Shown: positions 57,499-64,000 of the stretch, one piece after another
How positions within the stretch are numbered: position 1 is the first letter of the stretch
How the letters are laid out: each line of letters begins with the position of its first letter
Assembly (NCBI GenBank): GCA_963769905.1
Contig: CAVYNG010000002.1
Coordinates: 1,922,001-1,986,000 of the forward strand
From: Bog-756 sp963769905
GTDB taxonomy: Bacteria > Actinomycetota > Acidimicrobiia > Acidimicrobiales > RAAP-2
Direction: 5' to 3'
DNA length: 64,000 nucleotides
The notes under the pieces: generated by a model
What the model was told of the DNA's origin: nothing
What the model saw: only the letters and a program-made list of their open reading frames with translations
Databases searched by the model: none
Program-made: the position numbers and the translations under genes

Positions 57499-58440
57499 TC
57501 AAGCCGTGGTGAAGCCCCCCGAGACCGAGTCGCTCGTCGTGTTGCCCGAGCTCGTCGAGCTGCCCGAGCTCGATCCGCTTCCGAAGCCGGGAGGCGCCAT
57601 GCCGCGAACCGGCGGGGCGCCGATGAGCACCGCGGTCGCGGTGACCGTGTCGGAGGACTCGGTGCCGATCACCGCGACGTGCTCACCGACGGTGACGTTG
57701 GAGAGCGTCGGAGAGGACACGCTCGGGTCCACGTACTTGGTCGAGGAGCCGACGTCGACGGTCACCGTCGAGCCGCTGGCGGTGGTGAGGGTGAAGGTGT
57801 TGTCACCGACCGACTTCACCGTGCCGACCGCCGCCGGGGGGCCGCCCGGCCCGGCAGCGCCGAAGGCGCCGCCACCCATCCCGCCCGCAGGCGGCGCACC
57901 GATGAGCACGCTCGTCGCGGTGACGGTATTGGAGGACTCGGTACCGATCACCGCAACGTGCTCACCGACGGTGACGTTGGAGAACGTCGGAGAGGACACG
58001 CTCGGGTCCACGTACTTGGTCGAGGAGCCGACGTCGACGGTCACCGTCGAGCCGCTGGAAGTGGTGAGGGTGAAGGTGTTGTCACCGACCGACTTCACCG
58101 TGCCGACCGCAGCGGGGGGCGAACCGCACATCGCCGTACCACCGGATTGGGCCGCCAACGCGGTCCCACTCGACGACGACGGTGTGTTCGCCGAGGAGGA
58201 CGACGAGGCGGCTCCGGCGACACCGCCGGCGACAGCCAGCCCGAGGGCCACCGCCGCCGCGGTGGTCACCCGCACGCCGCGCCTTCGCCGGGTCACTGCG
58301 CCCGCGGCGAGAGCGGCGGTGCCGGAGCCCGGGAGCTCTGCCGCCATCTCGCCGGGCCGCACCTGACCGGGCCCGAGCCCGCCGTGCTCGACCTGCCCGG
58401 AACCTGACACGCTCGGGTGGAGGGGATCCTGATCTGTCAT
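57499..58440 (-). CDS. Membrane-anchored protein with two DUF5666-type repeats
   Basis: A 313-residue protein. ATG 58440 follows AAGGAGCAACC. A ~45-residue cytoplasmic N-terminus precedes one membrane helix (VTTAAAVALGLAVAGGVAGA), then two near-identical domains (AVGTVKSVGDNTFTLTTSSG, VTVDVGSSTKYVDPSVSSP, SNVTVGEHVAVIGTESSNTV) of the DUF5666 beta-barrel kind, and a Gly/Ser-rich end. The two copies are almost the same at DNA level, indicating a recent duplication. Role unknown; orientation implies an extracytoplasmic function. Confidence 0.82.
   Translation of the reverse strand: MTDQDPLHPSVSGSGQVEHGGLGPGQVRPGEMAAELPGSGTAALAAGAVTRRRRGVRVTTAAAVALGLAVAGGVAGAASSSSSANTPSSSSGTALAAQSGGTAMCGSPPAAVGTVKSVGDNTFTLTTSSGSTVTVDVGSSTKYVDPSVSSPTFSNVTVGEHVAVIGTESSNTVTATSVLIGAPPAGGMGGGAFGAAGPGGPPAAVGTVKSVGDNTFTLTTASGSTVTVDVGSSTKYVDPSVSSPTLSNVTVGEHVAVIGTESSDTVTATAVLIGAPPVRGMAPPGFGSGSSSGSSTSSGNTTSDSVSGGFTTA
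57612..58123 (-). repeat. Internal tandem duplication, 279-bp period, in the DUF5666 gene
   Basis: The segment around 57612-57843 is repeated at about 57893-58123 with an offset of 279 bp (93 codons). Over ~200 bp the copies differ at only about ten positions. Confidence 0.85.
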
Positions 58441-58554
58441 GGTTGCTCCTTGCTCGTTGGGTATTTCCGAGCACGAGCTTGAAAGCCGCGGCTGTGCCCC
58501 ACCTGGGAGCACCCGCAGCCTCGGCCACGAGTTCCGGACCAGCGGAGGGAGCGA

Positions 58555-59106
58555 TCAGGTTTCGGGCTCGGGGTCCCCTGCGCCTTCGGAGCCGGCGCCG
58601 TCCGAACCCGTCGAGCCGGCGGTGCCGAGGAGCGCCAGCACGTCGTCCATTCCGAACGCCACCGTCTCGCCGATCACCTTGCGAGTGGCGGGATCGACCA
58701 AGACGAAGAAGGGATAGCCGGTCACTCGATAGTCGAGCCACGGGGCGTCGCTCATCACCACGGGCACCGATCCGAGCGAGGCGCCGACCCGGCCCACCTC
58801 GGCGGGGTCGACGCTCGTCGGGCCCTTCGTGACGACCACGACGCGGACCGACCCCAAGGCTCCGATCGGTCCGGAGGGACCGAGCCCGCTCCAGAACGCC
58901 TCGCAACCGTCGCATCGCGTGGCGAGAAAGGCGAACAGGACGTTCCCGGCTGCGGCGTCGAGAGCAACCCGGATCGGAGCACCCTCCGGGCCGACGCCCT
59001 CGACGTCGACGGCCGGCCAGGGGACCTCCTGTCCCTCGAGCCCGCTCGGTACCGGCCGGAGCCCCGCGAGGAACTCCGGGTCCGAGAGCGGGCTAGCCCC
59101 GCTCAC
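58555..59106 (-). CDS. Thioredoxin-fold protein with CDGC motif
   Basis: From GTG 59106 the product is about 183 residues. The redox centre is LFAFLATRCDGCEAFWSGLG, followed by VVVVTKGPTSVDPAEVGRVG and the cis-Pro segment VTGYPFFVLVDPATRKVIG, a thioredoxin/TlpA-like fold. No signal peptide or membrane anchor is evident. An AAGAGG lies 8 nt before the GTG. A CTG that overlaps the upstream stop as CTGA is an alternative start. Likely partner of the zinc-ribbon gene just upstream; substrate unknown. Confidence 0.72.
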   Translation of the reverse strand: MSGASPLSDPEFLAGLRPVPSGLEGQEVPWPAVDVEGVGPEGAPIRVALDAAAGNVLFAFLATRCDGCEAFWSGLGPSGPIGALGSVRVVVVTKGPTSVDPAEVGRVGASLGSVPVVMSDAPWLDYRVTGYPFFVLVDPATRKVIGETVAFGMDDVLALLGTAGSTGSDGAGSEGAGDPEPET

Positions 59107-59153
59107 CGACGCCGACCTCTTGCGCGCCGGAGCGTCCGAGCGCCCACGGTCGC

Positions 59154-59462
59154 TCAGCCGGCGGTCGTCGGCGCCGATTCGATGGTCTCCACCGCTCCGC
59201 CGTCCCCGCACCAGCGGCAGGAGACCGACTCGACCGACTCCTCGAGGACCTGTTCCTCCTCGACCGCGAGCTCACCGCCGACCGAGTAGTGGTGAAAGGC
59301 CCTCGTCCGGCGCGAGCTCACCACGTCGAACCGGGTGAGGTTCCCGCAGGCTGCGCAGCGATAGCGAGTGGTCCCGCCCGATCGCCCCTCGGCCGCGGCG
59401 GGGGCGTCACCGCCGCCCGCGGTGCCGCCCTTTTCCGATTGACCGGACGCCGAGCTGTCCAC
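59154..59462 (-). CDS. Small zinc-ribbon-like protein
   Basis: A 102-residue protein from GTG 59462. After a ~30-residue low-complexity N-terminus come YRCAACGNLTRFDVVSSRRT and VSCRWCGDGGAVE, two CxxC pairs about 40 residues apart that should bind one zinc. This arrangement is widespread in actinobacterial proteins of unknown function. It lies 47 nt upstream of the thioredoxin-fold gene, probably on the same transcript, and is divergent from the exonuclease gene. Confidence 0.75.
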   Translation of the reverse strand: MDSSASGQSEKGGTAGGGDAPAAAEGRSGGTTRYRCAACGNLTRFDVVSSRRTRAFHHYSVGGELAVEEEQVLEESVESVSCRWCGDGGAVETIESAPTTAG

Positions 59463-59524
59463 CGCTCCACGGTACCTGCCTCCGAACAGCCCGCCAGGAC
59501 CCTCTGAATCGAACAGGCGTTCGC

Positions 59525-59530
59525 TACACT
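59525..59530 (+). promoter_or_regulatory. -10 box (TACACT) of the exonuclease gene, likely leaderless
   Basis: TACACT is followed by six bases and ATG 59537. No convincing -35 was found 17 nt upstream. Confidence 0.5.
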
Positions 59531-59536
59531 CCTCGC

Positions 59537-60527
59537 ATGGACGTGGCGGTACGGCAATCCTTCGACGACCTCGGGACTCCCCTCAGCCAGGTCACCTTCG
59601 TGGTCGTCGACGTCGAGACGACCGGAGGGTCGCCGGGGACCGGCTCGCTCACCGAGGTGGCTGCGGCACGGTTCCGTGGCGGAGAGCTGCTCGGCACCTA
59701 CCAGACCTTCGTACAGCCCGACCAGCGGATCCCGCCCTTCATCACCGCGCTCACCGGCATCAGCGACGAGATGGTCGCCGGGGCGCCCCGGATCGGCGAG
59801 ATGCTCCCGTCGTTCCTCGAGTTCGTCGGTGGCGCGGTGCTCGTCGGCCACAACCTCCGGTTCGATCTCTCCTTCCTCGACCACGCGCTCGGTGTCGACC
59901 GGTCGGGAGCCGCTCGCCAACGCGACCGTCGACACACTCGCGATGGCGAGGCGGCTGGTGCGCGACACGGTCCCCAACTGCCGGCTCGGGACCCTTGCTT
60001 CCACGCTCCGCCTCTCCCACCAGCCGTCGCACCGGGCGCTGACCGACGTGCTCGCGACCGGCGATCTGCTCCACGCCCTGCTCGAGCACGCGGGCTCCTA
60101 CGGGATCCTCGGTCTCGCGGAGCTCCTCGAGCTGCCGAAGCTGGTCGGTCACCCGCAGGCGACCAAGCTGCGCCTCACGACGCGACTCCCCCACCACGCC
60201 GGCGTGTACTGGTTCACCGACGCGGCCGGCGCGGTGCTCTACGTCGGCCGGGCGGTCGACATCCGGGCACAGGTGCGCTCGCATTTCTCGAGCGACGCAC
60301 GTTCGAACGCCGCTCGTGTGCTGCGCCCGCTGCACGCGGTGCACCACCGGGTCTGTCCCTGTCCCCTCAGCTCGTCGGCGCTCGAGGGCCGCCTCATCGA
60401 GCGGTGGTCTCCGCCGTACAACCGCACCCGGCGAGCGCGCCGGAGCCGGCGCACCCCGGCCGCTCGGTCCCCTGGTCGCCTTCTCAGGGAGCGGCTTCCT
60501 CTGCCGACGCCTCTCGGGAGACCTTGA
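59537..60527 (+). pseudogene. DEDD exonuclease/GIY-YIG nuclease (UvrC-like) with a frameshift
   Basis: The first ~125 codons (from ATG 59537) encode a DnaQ-type 3'-5' exonuclease: FVVVDVETTGGSPGTGSLTE, ALTGISDEMVAG, VLVGHNLRFDLSFLDHAL. At about 59905-59912, within CGGTCGGGAGCCG, the coding signal moves to another frame, which continues PLANATVDTLAMARRL, SHRALTDVLATGDLLHALLE and a GIY-YIG domain (HAGVYWFTDAAGAVLYVGRA, SALEGRLIERWSPPYN) to a stop at 60527. One extra G would restore a single ~330-residue chain like the exonuclease/UvrC-like proteins of actinobacteria (e.g. Rv2191), minus their C-terminus. A real mutation or a sequencing error are both possible. Confidence 0.8.
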
Positions 60528-61620
60528 TCAGCGACTCGAGCACCGCGGCCGCGCGACCGTCGTCGATCACCTTGGTCGCCAGCGCGACACCCTCCGCGAG
60601 GTCCGACGCGGTGCCGGTGACGGTCAGGGCGGCCGCGGCGTTCAGCACCGCGACGTCGCGATGCGGCGAGGCATCCCCGGCGACGACCCGCCGGATGGCC
60701 GTCGCGTTGAACGCGGCGTCCCCGCCACGGAGGTCCTCGATGGTGACCAGCGGCAGCCCGAGCTCGCTCGGATCGATCCGGTGGGTGGTTCGCTCGTAGC
60801 TGCCGTCGGACGATCGGATCAGCTCGTGCACCGTCGAGGGACCGGTCGTGCTCAGCTCGTCGAGCCCGTCGTCGCCGTAGACGATCATCGCCCGCAGCGC
60901 GCCGTTGGCCGCGAGCACGCCGAGCATCTTGTCGGCCATCGAGGGGTTGGAGACCCCGACCACCTGGTAGCGGGCCCTCCCCGGGTTGGCCAGGGGACCG
61001 AGGTAGTTGAAGACGGTCGGGATCCCGAGCTCCTTGCGGACCGGAGCCGCGTTGCGCATCGCCGGGTGGAAGCGCGGCGCGAAGCAAAAGCCCATGCCGA
61101 CCTGCTCGATGCAGCGGGCCACGCCGGCGGGACCGAGATCGGCGACGACACCGAGCTCCTCCAACACGTCGGCCGCACCGACCGCCGACGAGGAGGCCCG
61201 GCCGCCGTGCTTGCACACCTTGGCGCCGGTTGCCGCGACGACCAAGGCCGCGATGGTCGAGACGTTGATGCTGCGGAGCCGGTCGCCGCCGGTGCCGCAG
61301 GTGTCGACGACCTCGGTGCCCGGCGGCAGGTCGAGCCGGACCCCGTGGGCCACCATGGCCCGGACGAATCCGGTCATCTCGTCGGTCGACTCGCCCTTCG
61401 ACTGCAGGGCGGTGGCGAGCGCGGCGATCTGTGCGGCGGTCGCGTCCCCCGAGAGGACCTGCCCGAGCACGACCTCCGCCTCGACGACAGTCAGGGAAGT
61501 GCCGGCGAGCAGGCGGGTGAGGACTCCTGGCCACCCGCCGAGCGAGGCGAAAGTCGGCAGGGCGCCGGCCGCGCCGGTGTCGTCCCCGCCCGCGCCGGCC
61601 CGTTGGCGCTCTCCCGCCAT
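60484..61620 (-). CDS. trpD: Anthranilate phosphoribosyltransferase
   Basis: A 378-residue enzyme joining anthranilate to PRPP in tryptophan synthesis. Motifs: VVDTCGTGGDRLRSINVSTI (PRPP site), KHGGRASSSAVGAADVLEEL, and NYLGPLANPGRARYQVVGVS. ATG 61620 overlaps the stop of the preceding acyl-CoA dehydrogenase gene (TGATG), so the two are co-translated despite unrelated functions. The first ~30 residues are not conserved. No other trp gene is in the window. Its end overlaps the convergent exonuclease gene by 44 nt. Confidence 0.95.
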   Translation of the reverse strand: MAGERQRAGAGGDDTGAAGALPTFASLGGWPGVLTRLLAGTSLTVVEAEVVLGQVLSGDATAAQIAALATALQSKGESTDEMTGFVRAMVAHGVRLDLPPGTEVVDTCGTGGDRLRSINVSTIAALVVAATGAKVCKHGGRASSSAVGAADVLEELGVVADLGPAGVARCIEQVGMGFCFAPRFHPAMRNAAPVRKELGIPTVFNYLGPLANPGRARYQVVGVSNPSMADKMLGVLAANGALRAMIVYGDDGLDELSTTGPSTVHELIRSSDGSYERTTHRIDPSELGLPLVTIEDLRGGDAAFNATAIRRVVAGDASPHRDVAVLNAAAALTVTGTASDLAEGVALATKVIDDGRAAAVLESLIKVSREASAEEAAP

Positions 61621-62801
61621 CAGTCCCACCAGAGATCGTGTGCGAGCACACCGCGCGCGATGAGGCCGAGCTGCACCTGAGAGGTGCCCTCGACGATGGT
61701 CAGCTGCCGCGCGTCCCGATACCACAGCTCGGTCGGATGATCCTCCATGTAGCCGGCCGCACCGAGGAGTTGGAGCGCGATACCCGACGCGTGGACCGCG
61801 AGCTCGGTGGCGAAGTACTTCGCCATCGAGAGGAACGGCACGTATTCCTTGGTGAACTTGCCCTGGTCGGCGAGCCAGGCCGCCCGATAGGTGAGCAAGC
61901 GAGCGGCCTCGATGTCGACGGCCACCTTGGCGATCTCCCACTGGATGCCCTGGAGGTCGGCGATGGTGCCGCCGAACGCCTCCCGTTCGCTCACGTACTC
62001 GGTCGCGTACATGAGGGCCCCCTCGGCAAGCCCGATGCCACGCGCCGCGACGACCGGCCGCATGGCGTTGAGTCCGAGCATGGCAAGACGAAACCCCCCG
62101 ACCTCGCCGATGACGTTCTCGGCCGGGACACGCACCCCGTCGAGGATCAGCTCTCCGGTGTCGACGCCGTGGACGCCCATCTTCTTGTCGGTCCGTCCGA
62201 CCGACACGCCGTCGAAGTCCCGCTCGACGATGAAGGCGGTGATCGAGTCGTGGGCACGGGAGGCGGGATCCCCGGTCTTCGCGAACACGGTGTACCAGTC
62301 GGCCTCGCGTACCCCCGACATCCAGCACTTGGTGCCGGTGAGCACCCATCCCTCCGGATTCGAGCCCGAGTGGTCCGGCAACGCGGTGGTTCGCATGCCG
62401 GCCACGTCACTGCCTGCCTGGGGTTCCGACAGGCCGAACCCCGCACGCTTGTCCCCCGCGGCGATCCCGGGTAGGTAGCGGCGCTTCTGGTCCTCGTTCC
62501 CTGCGATCAGGACGGGCCCGGTCGGGAGACGGGTGAGAAGGAGCATCAGGGCGGCCGCGTTCGAGTACTTGGCGACCTCTTCGATGGCGATGGTGAGACC
62601 GAGGATCCCTGCACCGGAGCCTCCGTACTCGGCCGGGAGACAGAGGCCGAGCAGGTCGGCCGCCTTGAACGCCTCGAACACGTCCACGGGATACTCACCG
62701 GTGAGATCGATCTCCCGTGCCCGCGGCTGGATCTTGTCCTGCGCGAGGCGCCGGACGCTCTGTTGCAACTCGGCAAGCTCCGGCGTGAGGTCGAAGTCCA
62801 C
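61620..62801 (-). CDS. Acyl-CoA dehydrogenase
   Basis: A 393-residue flavoprotein starting MDFDLTPELAELQQSVRRLA at GTG 62801, with FGLSEPQAGSDVAGMRTTAL, AARGIGLAEGALMYATEYVS, and QLLGAAGYMEDHPTELWYRD leading into TIVEGTSQVQLGLIARGV, which contains the catalytic Glu of short/medium-chain enzymes. It introduces an alpha-beta double bond into acyl-CoA. The substrate is not predictable. It heads an operon with trpD and is divergent from the SDR gene. Confidence 0.92.
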   Translation of the reverse strand: MDFDLTPELAELQQSVRRLAQDKIQPRAREIDLTGEYPVDVFEAFKAADLLGLCLPAEYGGSGAGILGLTIAIEEVAKYSNAAALMLLLTRLPTGPVLIAGNEDQKRRYLPGIAAGDKRAGFGLSEPQAGSDVAGMRTTALPDHSGSNPEGWVLTGTKCWMSGVREADWYTVFAKTGDPASRAHDSITAFIVERDFDGVSVGRTDKKMGVHGVDTGELILDGVRVPAENVIGEVGGFRLAMLGLNAMRPVVAARGIGLAEGALMYATEYVSEREAFGGTIADLQGIQWEIAKVAVDIEAARLLTYRAAWLADQGKFTKEYVPFLSMAKYFATELAVHASGIALQLLGAAGYMEDHPTELWYRDARQLTIVEGTSQVQLGLIARGVLAHDLWWD

Positions 62802-62871
62802 GGTCGCCGAGGCTATCCGGCCCGGCTCGCGCCGTCGGCCTCCGGCACCGACCGTGGAGGTGGCCCCCGCC

Positions 62872-62877
62872 TAGGAT
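62872..62877 (+). promoter_or_regulatory. -10 box (TAGGAT) of the SDR gene, likely leaderless
   Basis: TAGGAT is followed by seven bases and GTG 62885. Confidence 0.45.
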
Positions 62878-62884
62878 CTCGGCC

Positions 62885-63805
62885 GTGAGCCCCGGCTTCA
62901 CACCACCGCCACCACTCGGCGCGTCCGCGCTCGGAGCGGGCACCTTCGACGGGAACGTGGTGGTCGTGACCGGAGGCGGCACCGGCCTCGGCAAGGCGAT
63001 CGCGACGGAGTTCGGTCGGCTCGGCGCGTCGGTCGGCATCGTGAGTCGCGACGAGGACCACCGCGCCGCCGGCGTGGCGGCCGTCGAGGAGGCAGGCGGC
63101 AAGGCGCTCGGCGCGCCGTGCGACATCCGTGACGCGGAGGCCATCGCGGCCGCGTTCGACGCGGTCGAGTCGGGACTCGGTCCCATCGACGTGCTGGTGA
63201 ACAACGCCGCCGGGAACTTCCCGGTTCCGGCCGAGGACATGAGCCCGAACGCCTGGCGCACGGTGGTCGACATCGTCCTCAACGGGACCTTCCTCTGCTG
63301 CCGCGACCTCGCGCGCCGGTTGATCCCCGCCGGGCGCAGCGGGGCGATCGTCAACGTCGGCGCCTCCTACGCCTGGACCGGAGGCCCGGGGTTCGCCCAC
63401 TCTGCGGCGGCGAAGGCCGGGGTCAAGAACCTCACCGAGACGCTGGCCGTCGAGTGGGCTCCCTACGGCATCCGGGTCAACGGGCTCGTACCCGGGCTCA
63501 TGCCTCACGAGGACGAGACCGCGGCCATCGCCGCGGTGCCGGGCAAGTACGAAGGTCAGGACTCGAGGGTGCCGGCGGGACGAGTCGGCGCTCCCCGCGA
63601 GCTGGCTTGGGCGGCCACGTTCCTCTGTTCCCCGTTCGCCGGCTACATCAGCGGCCACTCGCTCGTCGTCGACGGGGCCAATTGGCAGCGCCGCCACACG
63701 GTCCAGCCCGAGTTCACACCCATCCGCGAGCAGCTCGGACGCCCGCCCTTCGGGGAGGACCGTCCACGGGAGCGGCCACGAGAGCGGCCAAGGGAGAAGG
63801 AATGA
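62885..63805 (+). CDS. SDR oxidoreductase, 2,4-dienoyl-CoA reductase-like
   Basis: A 306-residue short-chain dehydrogenase. The NAD(P)-binding motif is VVVVTGGGTGLGKAIATEFG; NNAAGNFPVPAEDMS and LAVEWAPYGIRVNGLVPG follow. At the usual YxxxK site the sequence is FAHSAAAKAG, so the Tyr is replaced (Ser) while the Lys stays, as in 2,4-dienoyl-CoA reductases. The Arg/Glu/Pro-rich end (RPRERPRERPREKE) comes from a 12-bp repeat. GTG 62885 lies seven bases after a -10 box. It overlaps the next gene by ATGA. Confidence 0.85.
   Translation: MSPGFTPPPPLGASALGAGTFDGNVVVVTGGGTGLGKAIATEFGRLGASVGIVSRDEDHRAAGVAAVEEAGGKALGAPCDIRDAEAIAAAFDAVESGLGPIDVLVNNAAGNFPVPAEDMSPNAWRTVVDIVLNGTFLCCRDLARRLIPAGRSGAIVNVGASYAWTGGPGFAHSAAAKAGVKNLTETLAVEWAPYGIRVNGLVPGLMPHEDETAAIAAVPGKYEGQDSRVPAGRVGAPRELAWAATFLCSPFAGYISGHSLVVDGANWQRRHTVQPEFTPIREQLGRPPFGEDRPRERPRERPREKE
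63765..63799 (+). repeat. 12-bp tandem repeat at the 3' end of the SDR gene
   Basis: GAGCGGCCACGA-like units occur nearly three times, coding for RPRE repeats and extending the protein past the conserved fold. Confidence 0.7.
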
Positions 63806-64000
63806 GCGACGACGAGAAGGACCTGGTCCGGCTCCAGATCGACGGTCCGATCGCGATCATCACCAACAACCGTCCCGAGCGGCACAACGCGATGAGCGAC
63901 GAGATGGACCGTCGCCTCTGGGAGGTCCTCTGGGAGGCGCACCACACGCCCGGGTTGCGGGCCATCGTGTGGCGAGGCGAGGGGCGATCGTTCTCGTCCG
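63802..64000 (+). CDS. Enoyl-CoA hydratase/isomerase family protein, 5' part
   Basis: The first 66 codons from ATG 63802, running off the right edge: MSDDEKDLVRLQIDGPIAII, NNRPERHNAMSDEMDRRLWE and LRAIVWRGEGRSFS match the crotonase N-terminus (the RPERHNAM stretch and the GRSFS oxyanion-side loop). Crotonases hydrate enoyl-CoA in beta-oxidation. The ATG overlaps the SDR stop (ATGA), so both act in one operon, likely in fatty-acyl or steroid-acyl catabolism. The catalytic Glu region lies outside the window. Confidence 0.85.
   Translation, partial: MSDDEKDLVRLQIDGPIAIITNNRPERHNAMSDEMDRRLWEVLWEAHHTPGLRAIVWRGEGRSFSS

Overview
The window is a high-GC, gene-dense stretch of a bacterial chromosome. 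Gene content (a mycobacterial-type steroid side-chain cluster, several LLM/F420-type oxidoreductases, paired pilT/pilM-pilN/pilO and Tad pilus loci, a 13E12/DUF222 HNH protein, a TIGR03084-type DinB protein, start codons often GTG and directly behind a -10 box) points to an actinobacterium, most likely a member of Acidimicrobiia. That placement is inference from gene content. No rRNA, tRNA, CRISPR array, insertion sequence or prophage was recognised.

Layout. 1-10460 carries type IV pilus genes (the N-terminus of a PilB/GspE-like protein running off the left edge, a prepilin-peptidase-like protein without its catalytic aspartates, PilT, a PilM-PilN fusion, PilO), interleaved with a NarL/DesK-type two-component pair, moaC and an FmdB-type zinc ribbon. 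10520-15967 holds tldD/pmbA, a small thioesterase and dxs. 16250-21657 holds two acyl-CoA ligases closely resembling mycobacterial FadD19 and FadD17, an isochorismatase-fold protein with a degenerate triad and an LLM oxidoreductase. 21662-26128 holds a secreted beta-propeller protein, an ECF sigma/zinc-finger anti-sigma pair and a proline-rich DUF4389 membrane protein.

26270-34969 is the most informative region: five overlapping minus-strand genes reproduce, in order, the mycobacterial igr operon (FadE29, ChsH2, FadE28, ChsH1, Ltp2), with a divergent CYP125-like P450 followed by two LLM oxidoreductases, one very like Rv3520c. The only three 14-bp sequences noticed that match or nearly match the KstR operator pattern TnnAACnnGTTnnA lie in front of fadD19-like, between the LLM gene and fadD17-like, and between fadE29-like and cyp125-like. 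This predicts one regulon for cholesterol/steroid side-chain removal. No KstR gene is in the window.

35062-46260 is a twelve-gene Tad/Flp pilus operon on the minus strand, nearly all genes overlapping by 1-4 nt, with a promoter and a perfect palindrome upstream. It includes a CpaE-like protein lacking the P-loop lysine and a 1106-residue membrane LysM-BTAD protein. 46747-64000 is a mixed region: FAD oxidoreductase, SRPBCC protein, hydrolase, DUF222 HNH protein, EttA, threonine aldolase, a decayed methyltransferase remnant, DinB-like protein, DUF503, a DUF5666 protein with an internal duplication, a thioredoxin-fold protein, a frameshifted exonuclease/GIY-YIG gene, trpD, and fatty-acyl genes at the right edge.

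Throughout, short (12-24 bp) tandem repeats sit in gene ends and spacers, and many monocistronic genes have a TANNNT box 6-8 nt before the start codon, suggesting leaderless transcripts.
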